From Candidatus Vicinibacter affinis (lineage in GTDB: Bacteria; Bacteroidota; Bacteroidia; Chitinophagales; Saprospiraceae), in assembly GCA_016714365.1 (NCBI GenBank), contig JADJNH010000007.1, positions 434,001-498,000 of the forward strand: a stretch of 64,000 nt of DNA, given 5' to 3'. This document shows, piece by piece, positions 26,661 through 36,118 of this stretch. The position numbers and the translations under genes are program-made. The notes beneath the pieces were generated by a model. That model saw nothing but the letters and a program-made list of their open reading frames with translations. It searched no databases and was not told the DNA's origin. How positions within the stretch are numbered: the first letter of the stretch is position 1; every line of letters begins with the position of its first letter.

Positions 26661-28079
26661 TTATATTGAAATTTCCTGCCCAAGATCTGGAATATCCACA
26701 TGATCAAACCCAATACCATTTAAATGTCCCTTGTAAGTTACTTGAGTAGCTTCTTCTCCATGAACTAGAAAAACCTTACTCACAGTATTTAGTTGGTTGG
26801 ATAAAAAATGAGTCATCTCCTTCTGGTCTCCGTGTGCAGAGAACGAATCCATAATCTCAATTTTCGCATTTACTTTTTTTACTTCACCAAACATTTTAAT
26901 AAAATCTGCCCCGGATCTTAGGATGCCACCAGGTGTTTCCGGTGAGCAATATCCTACAAACAAAATAGTATTATTTGGATCCTCCACATTATTAAACACA
27001 TGGTGTTTTATTCTTCCTGCATTCACCATGCCGGATGAAGAAATTATGATGCATGGCTCTTTACTGAAATTGAGTTTTTTGGAATCTTCCACATCATGAA
27101 TATAGAATAAATGATTGAATCCAAATGGGTCAGGGTCCTTGATCATATACTGGTGCAGATCAAAATCAAAACACTCTGAATGACTTCTAAAAACTTCAGT
27201 TGCGTTGACCGCAAGTGGACTGTCGACATACACCGGAATTTTCGGCAATCTCTTTTCATTGACTAACTGATCCAGTATGTAGACAAGTTCCTGCGTACGA
27301 CCCAAACTAAATGCAGGTATTATAACCTTTCCATGTTTGTCGATGCAGGTAGATTGGATGATCTCCATAAAATGATTTTTCTCGGCGGGCTTCTCCAAAT
27401 GAAGCTTATCTCCATAGGTTGATTCCGTAATGATAAAATCTGATGGAAGCATAAAATGAGGATCATTCAATATTGGTCTGTCAGGTCTTCCAATATCTCC
27501 ACTGAATGCAAAACGCAAATCATCCCCTTGCGTCTTGATCCTTAAATTGACACTTGCAGAACCAAGTATATGACCCGCATCCGTAAAAATTAAATGAACT
27601 CCCGGTGAAATTTCAATCAACCGGTCATAAGACATACCTACAAAAAGTGTCATCGCATTCGCAACATCTTTGGCAGAATACAATGGCTCTCTGTGTTGTC
27701 CCTTGTATCTTGGATTCTTGCGTTTCTTTTCTGCAAGTCGCTTGTTGTAAAATTCTACATCCCGCTCCTGAATATGCGCCGCATCCATCAACATAATGGA
27801 AACCAAATCTCTGGTAGCATGGGTACAGAAAATATCTCCCTTGAATCCATCTTTCACCAGCTTGGGAATTCTTCCACAATGATCTATATGCGCATGCGAC
27901 AAGATCAACAAATCAATCTCCTTAGGATCAAACAACCATTCTTGATTCAACTGATCTATATTTTCCACCCTCCCCTGAAACAAACCACAATCAAGAAGAA
28001 TTCTTAATCCATTTTCCAACATAAGTAAATGACAACTTCCAGTCACTTCTTTCGCAGCTCCACAAAATTTAATTTTCAT
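26661..28079 (-). CDS. MBL-fold beta-CASP RNA-processing-type hydrolase
   Basis: This 472-residue protein has a metallo-beta-lactamase domain with the metal motif SHAHIDHCGR (His62, His64, Asp66, His67). A beta-CASP insert (about 190-380) follows, with FSGDIGRPDRPIL preceding it. The C-terminal Zn-dependent RNA-specificity motifs include IIISSSGMVNAGRIKHH and MDSFSAHGDQKEM. Relatives are CPSF73-like ribonucleases and exonucleases acting on RNA. The specific substrate here is unknown. The gene lies 22 bases downstream of gltX on the same strand. Confidence 0.9.
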   Translation of the reverse strand: MKIKFCGAAKEVTGSCHLLMLENGLRILLDCGLFQGRVENIDQLNQEWLFDPKEIDLLILSHAHIDHCGRIPKLVKDGFKGDIFCTHATRDLVSIMLMDAAHIQERDVEFYNKRLAEKKRKNPRYKGQHREPLYSAKDVANAMTLFVGMSYDRLIEISPGVHLIFTDAGHILGSASVNLRIKTQGDDLRFAFSGDIGRPDRPILNDPHFMLPSDFIITESTYGDKLHLEKPAEKNHFMEIIQSTCIDKHGKVIIPAFSLGRTQELVYILDQLVNEKRLPKIPVYVDSPLAVNATEVFRSHSECFDFDLHQYMIKDPDPFGFNHLFYIHDVEDSKKLNFSKEPCIIISSSGMVNAGRIKHHVFNNVEDPNNTILFVGYCSPETPGGILRSGADFIKMFGEVKKVNAKIEIMDSFSAHGDQKEMTHFLSNQLNTVSKVFLVHGEEATQVTYKGHLNGIGFDHVDIPDLGQEISI

Positions 28080-28101
28080 TTTTTATCTTTAATTGAGGCA
28101 C

Positions 28102-29625
28102 TTAACTGTTCAACTTTTTCACTCCTGAATACATTCTTTCTACAGATTTTTCTTTACCAACGGCCATTAGCATCTGATAAACATCGGGCCCCATTGGCGT
28201 TCCTGACAGCATCACTCTTATGGATGGCAACACTTCCCCCATTTTCAATTGATGCATGATCATGAACTCTTTTATCTTTTCTTCCAAATTTACATGATTC
28301 CATTCTTTTATTTCACCAAATGCATTTGCTAAACTAATAAATGAATCAGCCCATTCTTTTTTCCATTTCTTTGACTTAAATTCTTCATCCGGATCCGCAG
28401 GTTCGACGACAATATATTTTCCCATATTAAAAAAATCGTTCAACAATACAGCACGATCTTTATACAATTGATAAATTGTGTTAACCTGATCCGCTCCGGC
28501 TTTAATTTCATGTTTTACAAAAATGGCATTGACGTGATCCAATATGATTTCTACATTTTCTTTTTGTAAATAATTTGAATTAAACCATTTGGCTTTATTG
28601 TAATCAAATCGCGCACCGGATTTGACAATCTTGTCAAGTGAAAATAACTGAATTAATTCTTCTTTGGAAAATATCTCCTGTTCCGTTCCCGGATTCCATC
28701 CAAGCAGCACTAAAAAATTGATCAGCGCTCCCGGTAGAAATCCAGCCTCTCTGAACCCTGAAAAAATTTCTCCATCCTCTGCTTTCCAGTCTATTGGGAA
28801 AACCGGAAAACCAAATTGTGCACCATCTCTCTTCGATAATTTTCCCTGCCCGTTTGGCTTCAATATCAATGGAAGATGCGCAAATTCCGGCATCTCAGAT
28901 TCCCATCCAAAATATCGATACAACAACACATGGTGCGCGGTACTGCTAAGCCACTCTTCCCCACGAATTACATGGGTGATTTTCATCAACCGGTCATCAA
29001 TCACATTAGCCATATGATACGTAGGCATTCCATCTGATTTAATCAAGACTTTGTCATCCAATTCATCAGAATTAAAATTTACTTCTCCTCTGATTTTGTC
29101 CGTAATGCTGACCGTTTCCGATGCCGGTACTTTTAATCGAATCACCCATGGAGTATTTGTCTTAAAACAATCCTCGACTGCTTCGGTGCTCAAAGTAAGG
29201 CTGTTTTTCATTTCTGCCCTGGTATTGAAATCATACTTTGGCATCGGGTTGGATTCAGAGGCATGGCGCTTTTTCATTTCTTCAATCTCCTCCGAAGTGT
29301 CAAATGCATAATAGGCAAATCCAAGATTGATCAATTTTTTTGCATAATCTAAATAAATTTCCTGCCGCTCAGATTGCCTGTATGGTCCATAAGGACCACC
29401 AAAACCCAATCCCTCATCTGGTATTAATCCCGTCCAACGCAGACTTTCCAGTATGTATTCTTCTGCCCCCGCCACATATCTGGTTTGGTCTGTATCCTCT
29501 ATTCTTAGAATAAATGTTCCTTGATGCTGCTTTGCAAACAGGTAATTATAGAGAGCAGTTCGGATACCACCTATATGCAGCGCTCCCGTTGGGCTGGGAG
29601 CAAATCGTACTCTTACCGGATTCAT
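28102..29625 (-). CDS. gltX: Glutamyl-tRNA synthetase
   Basis: This 507-residue class I aminoacyl-tRNA synthetase charges tRNA-Glu with glutamate. It shows the FAPSPTGALHIGG signature (HIGH motif, His17) and the KMSKS-type motif GKLSKRDGAQFG near residue 260. The C-terminal anticodon-binding domain runs to the end (about 340-507). Whether it is discriminating or also charges tRNA-Gln cannot be read from motifs. It heads a two-gene run with the beta-CASP protein. Confidence 0.96.
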   Translation of the reverse strand: MNPVRVRFAPSPTGALHIGGIRTALYNYLFAKQHQGTFILRIEDTDQTRYVAGAEEYILESLRWTGLIPDEGLGFGGPYGPYRQSERQEIYLDYAKKLINLGFAYYAFDTSEEIEEMKKRHASESNPMPKYDFNTRAEMKNSLTLSTEAVEDCFKTNTPWVIRLKVPASETVSITDKIRGEVNFNSDELDDKVLIKSDGMPTYHMANVIDDRLMKITHVIRGEEWLSSTAHHVLLYRYFGWESEMPEFAHLPLILKPNGQGKLSKRDGAQFGFPVFPIDWKAEDGEIFSGFREAGFLPGALINFLVLLGWNPGTEQEIFSKEELIQLFSLDKIVKSGARFDYNKAKWFNSNYLQKENVEIILDHVNAIFVKHEIKAGADQVNTIYQLYKDRAVLLNDFFNMGKYIVVEPADPDEEFKSKKWKKEWADSFISLANAFGEIKEWNHVNLEEKIKEFMIMHQLKMGEVLPSIRVMLSGTPMGPDVYQMLMAVGKEKSVERMYSGVKKLNS

Positions 29626-29760
29626 TGGAAAATTTATTTAGTCAATTATTAGTAATTATTAGGCACCATTTAACACGAAACTAAACCTTTAAATGAGAAA
29701 TTTGTATTTATTATTTAGGCTCAGCGCAAAAATACTCATTCCTCCAGCATTAACAACTTC

Positions 29761-30414
29761 ATGTATCTAAGCTTTACCCCAAAATTTCTTCAGCAATTGT
29801 TACCAGGCCTGATATGGAGGATGGGAACTGAGGATAAAAAGGTCTATCTGACTTTTGATGATGGACCCATACCTGAAGTTACACCATGGGTTTTGAATCA
29901 ACTGGATAAGTTCAATGCAAAAGCTACCTTCTTTTGCGTAGGTCAAAATGTAGAAAAACATCCCGGAATCTTTGAACATGTAAAGGCCGACGGACATACT
30001 ATAGGAAGTCATACATACAATCACATCTCTGGCTGGGCTTCCGACAATCTCGATTATATGCTCAATGTGAGGAAGGCCTCTAAAATTTGTGAATCAAATA
30101 TCTTTAGACCACCCTACGGAAAAATCCGACCTTCTCAAACCCGCTTTCTGAAACACCATTATCAGATAGTGATGTGGGATGTATTGAGTGGTGATTTTGA
30201 TCCAAATATCAGTGCGGAACAATGTTTGCAGAACGTTTTGAAAAATACAGTCGCCGGATCCATCATCGTTTTTCACGACAGTATAAAATCCTTTGAAAAA
30301 CTTAAATACGTTCTTCCTAAAGTATTAAATTATTATTCAGAGCAGGGATACCAATTTGCTAATTTGGATATTTTATCCAGTAAATCTCAGGCAGGTATTC
30401 TTAACCGCGCGTAA
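29761..30414 (+). CDS. Polysaccharide deacetylase (NodB-type, CE4)
   Basis: This 217-residue enzyme removes N- or O-acetyl groups from a polysaccharide such as peptidoglycan or chitin-like polymer. The CE4 motifs are complete: LTFDDGPIPEVT (catalytic Asp33 and metal Asp34), ATFFCVGQNVEKHP, the metal-binding GSHTYNH, and RPPYGKIRPSQ with WDVLSGDFDPN. The catalytic His lies in IIVFHDS. There is no classical signal peptide; the N terminus is short and slightly hydrophobic. It is divergent from gltX and converges with lpd. Confidence 0.92.
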   Translation: MYLSFTPKFLQQLLPGLIWRMGTEDKKVYLTFDDGPIPEVTPWVLNQLDKFNAKATFFCVGQNVEKHPGIFEHVKADGHTIGSHTYNHISGWASDNLDYMLNVRKASKICESNIFRPPYGKIRPSQTRFLKHHYQIVMWDVLSGDFDPNISAEQCLQNVLKNTVAGSIIVFHDSIKSFEKLKYVLPKVLNYYSEQGYQFANLDILSSKSQAGILNRA

Positions 30415-30535
30415 CCAAATTAATCTTTCCAGAACCCATTGGAATTTCATTAATTATATTTTGAACTGTGGAATTCAGATTCAAGGTAAAATCTTTCGTA
30501 TTACTCTTACCAATCAACCAGAATAGCCATTCAAG

Positions 30536-31936
30536 TTACGAATGAATCGACCGCTTAGCAGTCGCATCCAATGCCGCTTCTTTTAATGCCTCTGTATAGG
30601 TTGGATGGGGGTGACAGATTCTTGCCATGTCTTCTGCAGAACCTCTGAATTCCATCAATGCCACTGCCTCCATGATCATATCTGCAGCTCTTGCACCTAC
30701 CAGATGGACACCCAGCACTTCATCTGTCTTCTCATCTGCAATCACCTTGACCAGTCCATCTAAATCCATACTTGCACGGGCTCGTCCCAAGGCTTTATAA
30801 GGGAATTTACCGGTTTTGTACAATCTTCCATCTAGTTTTAATTGTTCCTCAGTTTTACCAACAGAGGCCATTTCAGGCCACGTGTATACCACGCCGGGAA
30901 TCAGATTGTAATCAATATGGGGCTTTTGCCCGGCCAAAACTTCAGCAACAAATACACCTTCCTCCTCTGCCTTATGTGCCAACATCGCTCCATTTACCAC
31001 ATCCCCAATAGCATAAATATGGGGGTTCTTTGTCCTTAGAAAATCATCCACTTTAATTCTTCCTTTTTCATCTATTTCTACTCCTGCAAGATCAGCTTTC
31101 AATCCATCAGTATAAGGCTTTCTGCCTATGCAAACCAAACAATAGTCTGCCTCAATTTCCATAACATCTCCACCCGATTTTGGACGATATTTTACCAAGG
31201 CTTTATTTTCCTGGACTTGAACACTTTCAACAGATTGTGACAGATGGAATTTGATGCCGGTTGATTGTAAGCTCTTTTGCAATTCTTTTGCACAATCGAG
31301 ATCCATCCCGGGTAAAATCCTATCCATAAATTCAAGTATACTCACCTTAGTTCCCAGCCTCGCGTATACAGACCCTAATTCCAGTCCAATGACTCCTGCC
31401 CCTATGATCACCATAGACTTTGGAATTTCTTTTAACGAAAGGGCTTCCGTCGAACTGATTACTCTTTTTTTATCATAGTTAAACGCAGTCGGAATATTCG
31501 GTTTGGAACCTGTAGCGATGATACATTTTTTAAATTCAAGCTTTTCAACTTTCCCATTTCCTGCATCAATACTCAATTCCTGAGGACCGGAGAAAGAAGC
31601 CATCCCATTGATCACGGTAATTTTATTCTTTTTCATCAGAAACTCAATCCCTTTGGTATTTTGGGAAACTACCTCCTCTTTCCGTTTAAACATTTGTGAT
31701 ACCTCAACTTCCAGATTTTCAAGTTTGATGCCATGGGAAATGAAAGTCTTTTTCGCCTGGTAAAAAAGTTCACTGCTGTCCAATAGAGCTTTGGATGGAA
31801 TACATCCCACATTCAGGCAGGTACCACCCAATGTTGGATATTTTTCAATCAAAGTAACCTGAAAACCCAATTGTGCTGCACGAATAGCCGCAACGTAACC
31901 TCCGGGTCCGGACCCAATTATTGCAAGATCGGTCAT
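30536..31936 (-). CDS. lpdA: Dihydrolipoyl dehydrogenase (E3)
   Basis: This 466-residue flavoenzyme reoxidises dihydrolipoamide with NAD+ in 2-oxoacid dehydrogenase complexes. FAD binding is shown by IIGSGPGGYVAAIRAAQLG. The redox disulfide is Cys40/Cys45 in GGTCLNVGCIPSK. The NAD motif IGAGVIGLELGSV lies near residue 180, and the catalytic His-Glu pair sits in HPHPTYTEAL. Full length with a normal dimerisation domain. Neighbouring E1/E2 genes are not in the window, so it may serve several complexes. It lies 78 bases downstream of the PSP1 gene. Confidence 0.96.
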   Translation of the reverse strand: MTDLAIIGSGPGGYVAAIRAAQLGFQVTLIEKYPTLGGTCLNVGCIPSKALLDSSELFYQAKKTFISHGIKLENLEVEVSQMFKRKEEVVSQNTKGIEFLMKKNKITVINGMASFSGPQELSIDAGNGKVEKLEFKKCIIATGSKPNIPTAFNYDKKRVISSTEALSLKEIPKSMVIIGAGVIGLELGSVYARLGTKVSILEFMDRILPGMDLDCAKELQKSLQSTGIKFHLSQSVESVQVQENKALVKYRPKSGGDVMEIEADYCLVCIGRKPYTDGLKADLAGVEIDEKGRIKVDDFLRTKNPHIYAIGDVVNGAMLAHKAEEEGVFVAEVLAGQKPHIDYNLIPGVVYTWPEMASVGKTEEQLKLDGRLYKTGKFPYKALGRARASMDLDGLVKVIADEKTDEVLGVHLVGARAADMIMEAVALMEFRGSAEDMARICHPHPTYTEALKEAALDATAKRSIHS

Positions 31937-32014
31937 ACATAAAATTTATTAGGAGATTAACCATCCAAACGCAGGTAGGTTTTGATGGAATTCACTTTTG
32001 CAAGAATAAAACAG

Positions 32015-33418
32015 TTAAGATTCAGCTGGTGGCTTATCAGACGGTGGTTGATCGGCCTGTGGTCGGTCTCTTTGAGGCCGATCCATTGGTGGTCGGTCTC
32101 TTTGAGGTCTATCTGATGGTGGTCGGTTCCTATTCTTATTAAACGGCCTGTTTTGGTCCCTATTACCCTGCTTTCTGGAATTGTCCTGAGGTTTGTTTTC
32201 CTGGTCAGCATTTGGAGGAGCTTGGCCCTCTCTTGGAGGTCGTGGACCATTAGAAGGTGGTCGTTGCATATTGGTCTGACCTTCCGGATTTCCACTCTTC
32301 TTCTTTTTCTTCTTTTTCTTTCGCTTTTCAGCAGGCAACTCCACAGCACCCGTTACATCGACAAATTGGTCATCAGGATTTACAGCAGGTGTTGCTTCTT
32401 CAGCAGCTACTATATCTTCCGGGTATTCGCCCCGCTCGTTCATTGCTTTAATCCTTCGCACTTCATCTGGTGCAAGGGGCATCACGGTGGTGCGACCTTT
32501 AATAGGCTCATAAAGATAATAGAGCATACCCTTGAAAATATCTATTTTCACCAGACTGGCCTGGCCATTTTTCGCTTTTAGGCGCTCTACATTGGAAGGA
32601 TATTTTTCCAATTCATCCACATACAAATCCAACTCGTAATTCAAACAACACTTCAATCTTCCACATTGTCCGGATAATTTGGATTGGTTAATGGCAATGT
32701 TTTGATATCTGGCAGCTGTAGTATTGACCGATTTAAAATCGGTTAACCAGGTAGAGCAACACAATTCCCGGCCACAGGATCCAATACCACCAATTCTGGC
32801 AGATTCCTGTCTGGAACCTATCTGCCGCATTTCAACCTTAATCCTGAATTCTTTTACATATTGCTTAACCAATTCTCTAAAATCAATCCAGCCGTCAGCG
32901 GTATAATAAAAGGTTGCTTTTTTCAAATCAGCCTGATACTCTATGTCACCAATTTTCATGTCAAGACCCAAATTACGGGCGATCACACGCGCTTTTACCA
33001 GAGCTGGCTTCTCCAAATTCCTTGCCTCTGTCATGCGCTCAATATCTCTTGGATTGGCCTTTCTTAAAACTTCAGAAGCTATGCGATCTTCTTTGAAGTT
33101 CTTTTTCTTCATTTGCAACTTCACAAGATCTCCCATCAGACTTACCCTGCCGACGTCAAATCCCCCGTGTCCGGCATCTACAACCACTAAATCACCGGTG
33201 GTGTATCGGTAATAATTACTCATTTTGAAAAAAGTCTTGCGTGCCCCGTTCTTAAAACTGATTTCAGCAAAATCACACGCGGTTGGATCTTCCAGATCCA
33301 TTGCTGTCAACCAGTCAAAGGTGTTGAGCTTGTTACAACCACCCGAGGAACAATGTCCTTTGTCTCCACACCCTGCAGGCATTCCGTTTTGACCTGTCTT
33401 ACATCCAGAACATCCCAT
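32015..33418 (-). CDS. PSP1-domain (RicT-like) protein with repetitive C-terminal tail
   Basis: This 467-residue protein has a Cys-rich N terminus (GCSGCKTG, HCSSGGCN). The PSP1 domain (about 45-260) contains the paired-Cys motifs CGRELCCSTW and CGRLKCCLNYELD. RicT homologues take part in RNA maturation and may carry iron-sulfur clusters through these cysteines. A low-complexity tail follows (about 360-467): a Lys run (KKKKKK) and Pro/Arg/Asp repeats built from RPQRDRP and RPPMDRP. The tail is encoded by roughly 27-base DNA repeats at 32035-32130. It lies 15 bases downstream of holB, the usual Bacteroidota pairing. Confidence 0.88.
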   Translation of the reverse strand: MGCSGCKTGQNGMPAGCGDKGHCSSGGCNKLNTFDWLTAMDLEDPTACDFAEISFKNGARKTFFKMSNYYRYTTGDLVVVDAGHGGFDVGRVSLMGDLVKLQMKKKNFKEDRIASEVLRKANPRDIERMTEARNLEKPALVKARVIARNLGLDMKIGDIEYQADLKKATFYYTADGWIDFRELVKQYVKEFRIKVEMRQIGSRQESARIGGIGSCGRELCCSTWLTDFKSVNTTAARYQNIAINQSKLSGQCGRLKCCLNYELDLYVDELEKYPSNVERLKAKNGQASLVKIDIFKGMLYYLYEPIKGRTTVMPLAPDEVRRIKAMNERGEYPEDIVAAEEATPAVNPDDQFVDVTGAVELPAEKRKKKKKKKKSGNPEGQTNMQRPPSNGPRPPREGQAPPNADQENKPQDNSRKQGNRDQNRPFNKNRNRPPSDRPQRDRPPMDRPQRDRPQADQPPSDKPPAES

Positions 33419-33433
33419 GATAGCTAACTGTCT

Positions 33434-34588
33434 TTATGTCTGCTTGTTACGTAAAATTCCCGACAATTTTATCAGGAAATCAAGCAGCAAGATACGAATA
33501 TTTGCATTCCTCTGAATACCGTAAGAACACTCATCTGAGAGATAGGCGATTGCTTCCACCTGCCCCGGAGTTAAGTTACTGGAAATTTTTGCCGCATAAC
33601 TCAAAATTGGGTTTGAAAGGTCATTTTGACTAATAATGCCAAATTTAAGCCGTAAGCTCAAACTTAATAATTGATTTAAGAAAGCCAGAAATTGCCTCTG
33701 CCCATCCCGATTCAATTGAGCAAATGTGTCAATCCAATTCATCATTTCAACAGGCTCCTTTTTGAAAGCCAGTTGGAGTAAACTTTGAGAAAGTTGAAGT
33801 GAATTCATTTGCGGGTCTTTTGCCCACTCAATACTTTGCGCATAATTGCCCTCTGAGGCCATCGCAAATCCAAGGGCTAAATCCGGACTCAGCTTCAAAC
33901 TCTTTTCTAATTGTCCGGCAATTATAAAATCGTCCAAAGGCCCTAATCTGAATTCCTGCGTTCTGGAAATCACTGTAGACAATAAGGATTTAGAATCTTC
34001 TGTAACCAAGATTATATAGGAATGTCCGGGAGGCTCCTCCAGTAACTTCAGTAAGATATTTGACTCCTTTCCAAGATATTCCGGCAACCACAACAACATG
34101 ATGTTACGATCAGATTCAAAAGGCCTCAGAGACAATCTTTCAATTATTGACCTGGATTCTTTGGCTCCTATGTTGGCTTGCTTATTTTCTTTATCAGCAT
34201 AGCTTAACCAGTTTTGAATACTCATGTAAGGATTTTGCTTTACAGCATTCCTGAATTCACCGTAATGTTCTTTACACAATTCTCCTGAACCGACCAGCGG
34301 AAAAGAATAATGCACGTCAGGATGAATTAAACCTCCTACTTTGTAACAACCAGAGCAGACACCACACGGTTTTTCCTCCGCTTCACATAACATAGTCTGT
34401 ATGATATACAAAGCAAAAACCAATTGACCGCTTCCGGGAGTACCACTGATCAAACTACAATGTGGGAATCTGTCCTGAGCTAAGACTTCCTTTACATGCG
34501 CCATTAACCCAAGCTGGCCAACCAATTCATCGGACCATAAAAATTTAGGATGGTTTACAACAGCAATTTCTTGTTCTCCAAATAACAT
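33434..34588 (-). CDS. holB: DNA polymerase III delta' subunit
   Basis: This 384-residue clamp-loader subunit belongs to the AAA+ family. The P-loop reads SGTPGSGQL, with Gln55 instead of the usual Lys. That fits a delta' that does not hydrolyse ATP. A four-Cys zinc module follows (Cys68, Cys75, Cys78, Cys81: CEAEEKPCGVCSGC). The Arg-finger-type SRTQ segment is present (VISRTQEFRL). A DNA polymerase III delta'-like C-terminal helical region completes the protein. A good promoter lies at 34609-34640. It heads the run with the PSP1 protein and possibly lpd. Confidence 0.88.
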   Translation of the reverse strand: MLFGEQEIAVVNHPKFLWSDELVGQLGLMAHVKEVLAQDRFPHCSLISGTPGSGQLVFALYIIQTMLCEAEEKPCGVCSGCYKVGGLIHPDVHYSFPLVGSGELCKEHYGEFRNAVKQNPYMSIQNWLSYADKENKQANIGAKESRSIIERLSLRPFESDRNIMLLWLPEYLGKESNILLKLLEEPPGHSYIILVTEDSKSLLSTVISRTQEFRLGPLDDFIIAGQLEKSLKLSPDLALGFAMASEGNYAQSIEWAKDPQMNSLQLSQSLLQLAFKKEPVEMMNWIDTFAQLNRDGQRQFLAFLNQLLSLSLRLKFGIISQNDLSNPILSYAAKISSNLTPGQVEAIAYLSDECSYGIQRNANIRILLLDFLIKLSGILRNKQT

Positions 34589-34608
34589 CTATGCTTTGAT
34601 TGAAACAA

Positions 34609-34640
34609 CGAAGATAGTGGAATTCAATTCGAAGCACAAA
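34609..34640 (-). promoter_or_regulatory. Bacteroidota-type promoter for holB
   Basis: On the minus strand the sequence is TTTG, 20 bases, TATCTTCG; the -7 element differs from TAnnTTTG at one base. It lies 21 bases before the holB start. Confidence 0.55.
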
Positions 34641-34748
34641 CAGGAAAATATTTTAAAGGGAAAACTTCAAACATTAAAACATATGGAGGACAACCAAAGT
34701 CTTCGATTTTGAATTGCAATTATTTTTTAAAAGAATAAGTCAACCGGT

Positions 34749-36107
34749 TTATTTAAATAAATTGACAACCCAAAAAGGTAGAATCCCTGCTACAAAAGTC
34801 AGAATAGACAAAATTATCAGCACACTCTGATAGGTCCATGAAACTGACCAAACAGTTGAGGCAGATTTTTTTGTGAACATTCGGTTTATAATCTTAAAAT
34901 AATAATACATGGACACCACAGCCAAAACCAATGCCATTACAACCAAAGCAATGGATCCAACTGAAGCCGCGTGATTCAACACAAAAAGCTTGGCCATAAA
35001 TCCGGCGGTAAGAGGTCCGCCGCCTAGAGAAATAAGTGCAATGGTCATCACTACAGCCAAAACCGGATTGGAGAAAAACAATCCCTCAAACTCATCAATA
35101 TGGTCAGAACCATTTTGGTTTTCAACAAAATAACAAACAAAGAAACAAATCAATGAAGCCAAACAATACGCAATTAAATAATATATGATAGGCCAGGAAT
35201 CTTCCTGCTTAAGTTGCAGAAAACCAATGAGGATAAATCCTGCCTGAACAATACTTGAATACGACAACAAGCGCTTTGTACTGGTCTGCGTATAAGCCAT
35301 GACATTTCCCAATACCAGACTTGATAAAGCAACAATACTCATCAACCAAAACATCCACTCTCCAACATTACTTCCAAGATAACGGAGAAATTGAAACAAG
35401 GCTCCAAAAGCAGCAACTTTAACGATTGTTGCCATGGTGGCAGTAAAAATTGTTGGTGAACCCTGATAAACATCCGGTGCCCAAAAATGAAATGGAACGA
35501 GTGCGACTTTAAAAGCAAATGCACAAAAAATAATTAAAACACTTAATTGAAATATGGGAGAATCTCCAACATTGAGGTCGTATATTTTTAAAGTACCTGT
35601 AGAGGCATAAAACAATGCAATACCAAAGAGCAAAATAGCACTTGAAAATGCACCTAAGATAAAATATTTTAGTGAGGCTTCATTTGATTGTAAAATCCTC
35701 CTGTCAGCCCCTGCCAGGATGTACATGGCAATGGATAAAATCTCAATCCCCAGAAATAAAACAATAAGATCAAGATGGGAAACCATCATGATGCCACCGA
35801 TCAATGCAAATAAAATCAGCCCCGTAAAATCTGCCACTTCTTCTGATCCCCTCCTGCTGAAAACGTTTATAAATGGCAGAATAAACAATGCGACCACTAA
35901 TATCAAATAAATAAAAATGAGCGGAGTGCCGTGCAGACTCATCATACCAATCATCCAATCACTGTACATTTTGGCTCCTGAAAAATAAGCTGCTAAGGCG
36001 CCAAGTATTCCCAAAATTGCAATGGGGACAATTAGTCTTGTTCTTCCGGAAAACCCAAGAAACAAAATCAACACGCCTATTATGGTAAGTATAATCAATG
36101 GCAACAT
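34749..36107 (-). CDS. nuoN: NADH-quinone oxidoreductase subunit N
   Basis: This 452-residue antiporter-like membrane subunit of complex I has about 13-14 transmembrane segments. The proton-channel segment carries the conserved HFWAPDVYQGSPT motif and a Lys in VKVAAFGALFQF. It is a paralogue of NuoM and NuoL. It is the last gene of the minus-strand operon, 11 bases after nuoM. No clear terminator was seen in the 160 bases to holB. Confidence 0.93.
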   Translation of the reverse strand: MLPLIILTIIGVLILFLGFSGRTRLIVPIAILGILGALAAYFSGAKMYSDWMIGMMSLHGTPLIFIYLILVVALFILPFINVFSRRGSEEVADFTGLILFALIGGIMMVSHLDLIVLFLGIEILSIAMYILAGADRRILQSNEASLKYFILGAFSSAILLFGIALFYASTGTLKIYDLNVGDSPIFQLSVLIIFCAFAFKVALVPFHFWAPDVYQGSPTIFTATMATIVKVAAFGALFQFLRYLGSNVGEWMFWLMSIVALSSLVLGNVMAYTQTSTKRLLSYSSIVQAGFILIGFLQLKQEDSWPIIYYLIAYCLASLICFFVCYFVENQNGSDHIDEFEGLFFSNPVLAVVMTIALISLGGGPLTAGFMAKLFVLNHAASVGSIALVVMALVLAVVSMYYYFKIINRMFTKKSASTVWSVSWTYQSVLIILSILTFVAGILPFWVVNLFK

Positions 36108-36118
36108 GAGCTTAAACC

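Noticed and set aside
30415..30535. Terminator or hidden gene between the deacetylase and lpd
   Set aside because: Only short weak inverted repeats are present and the frames are closed; nothing supported.
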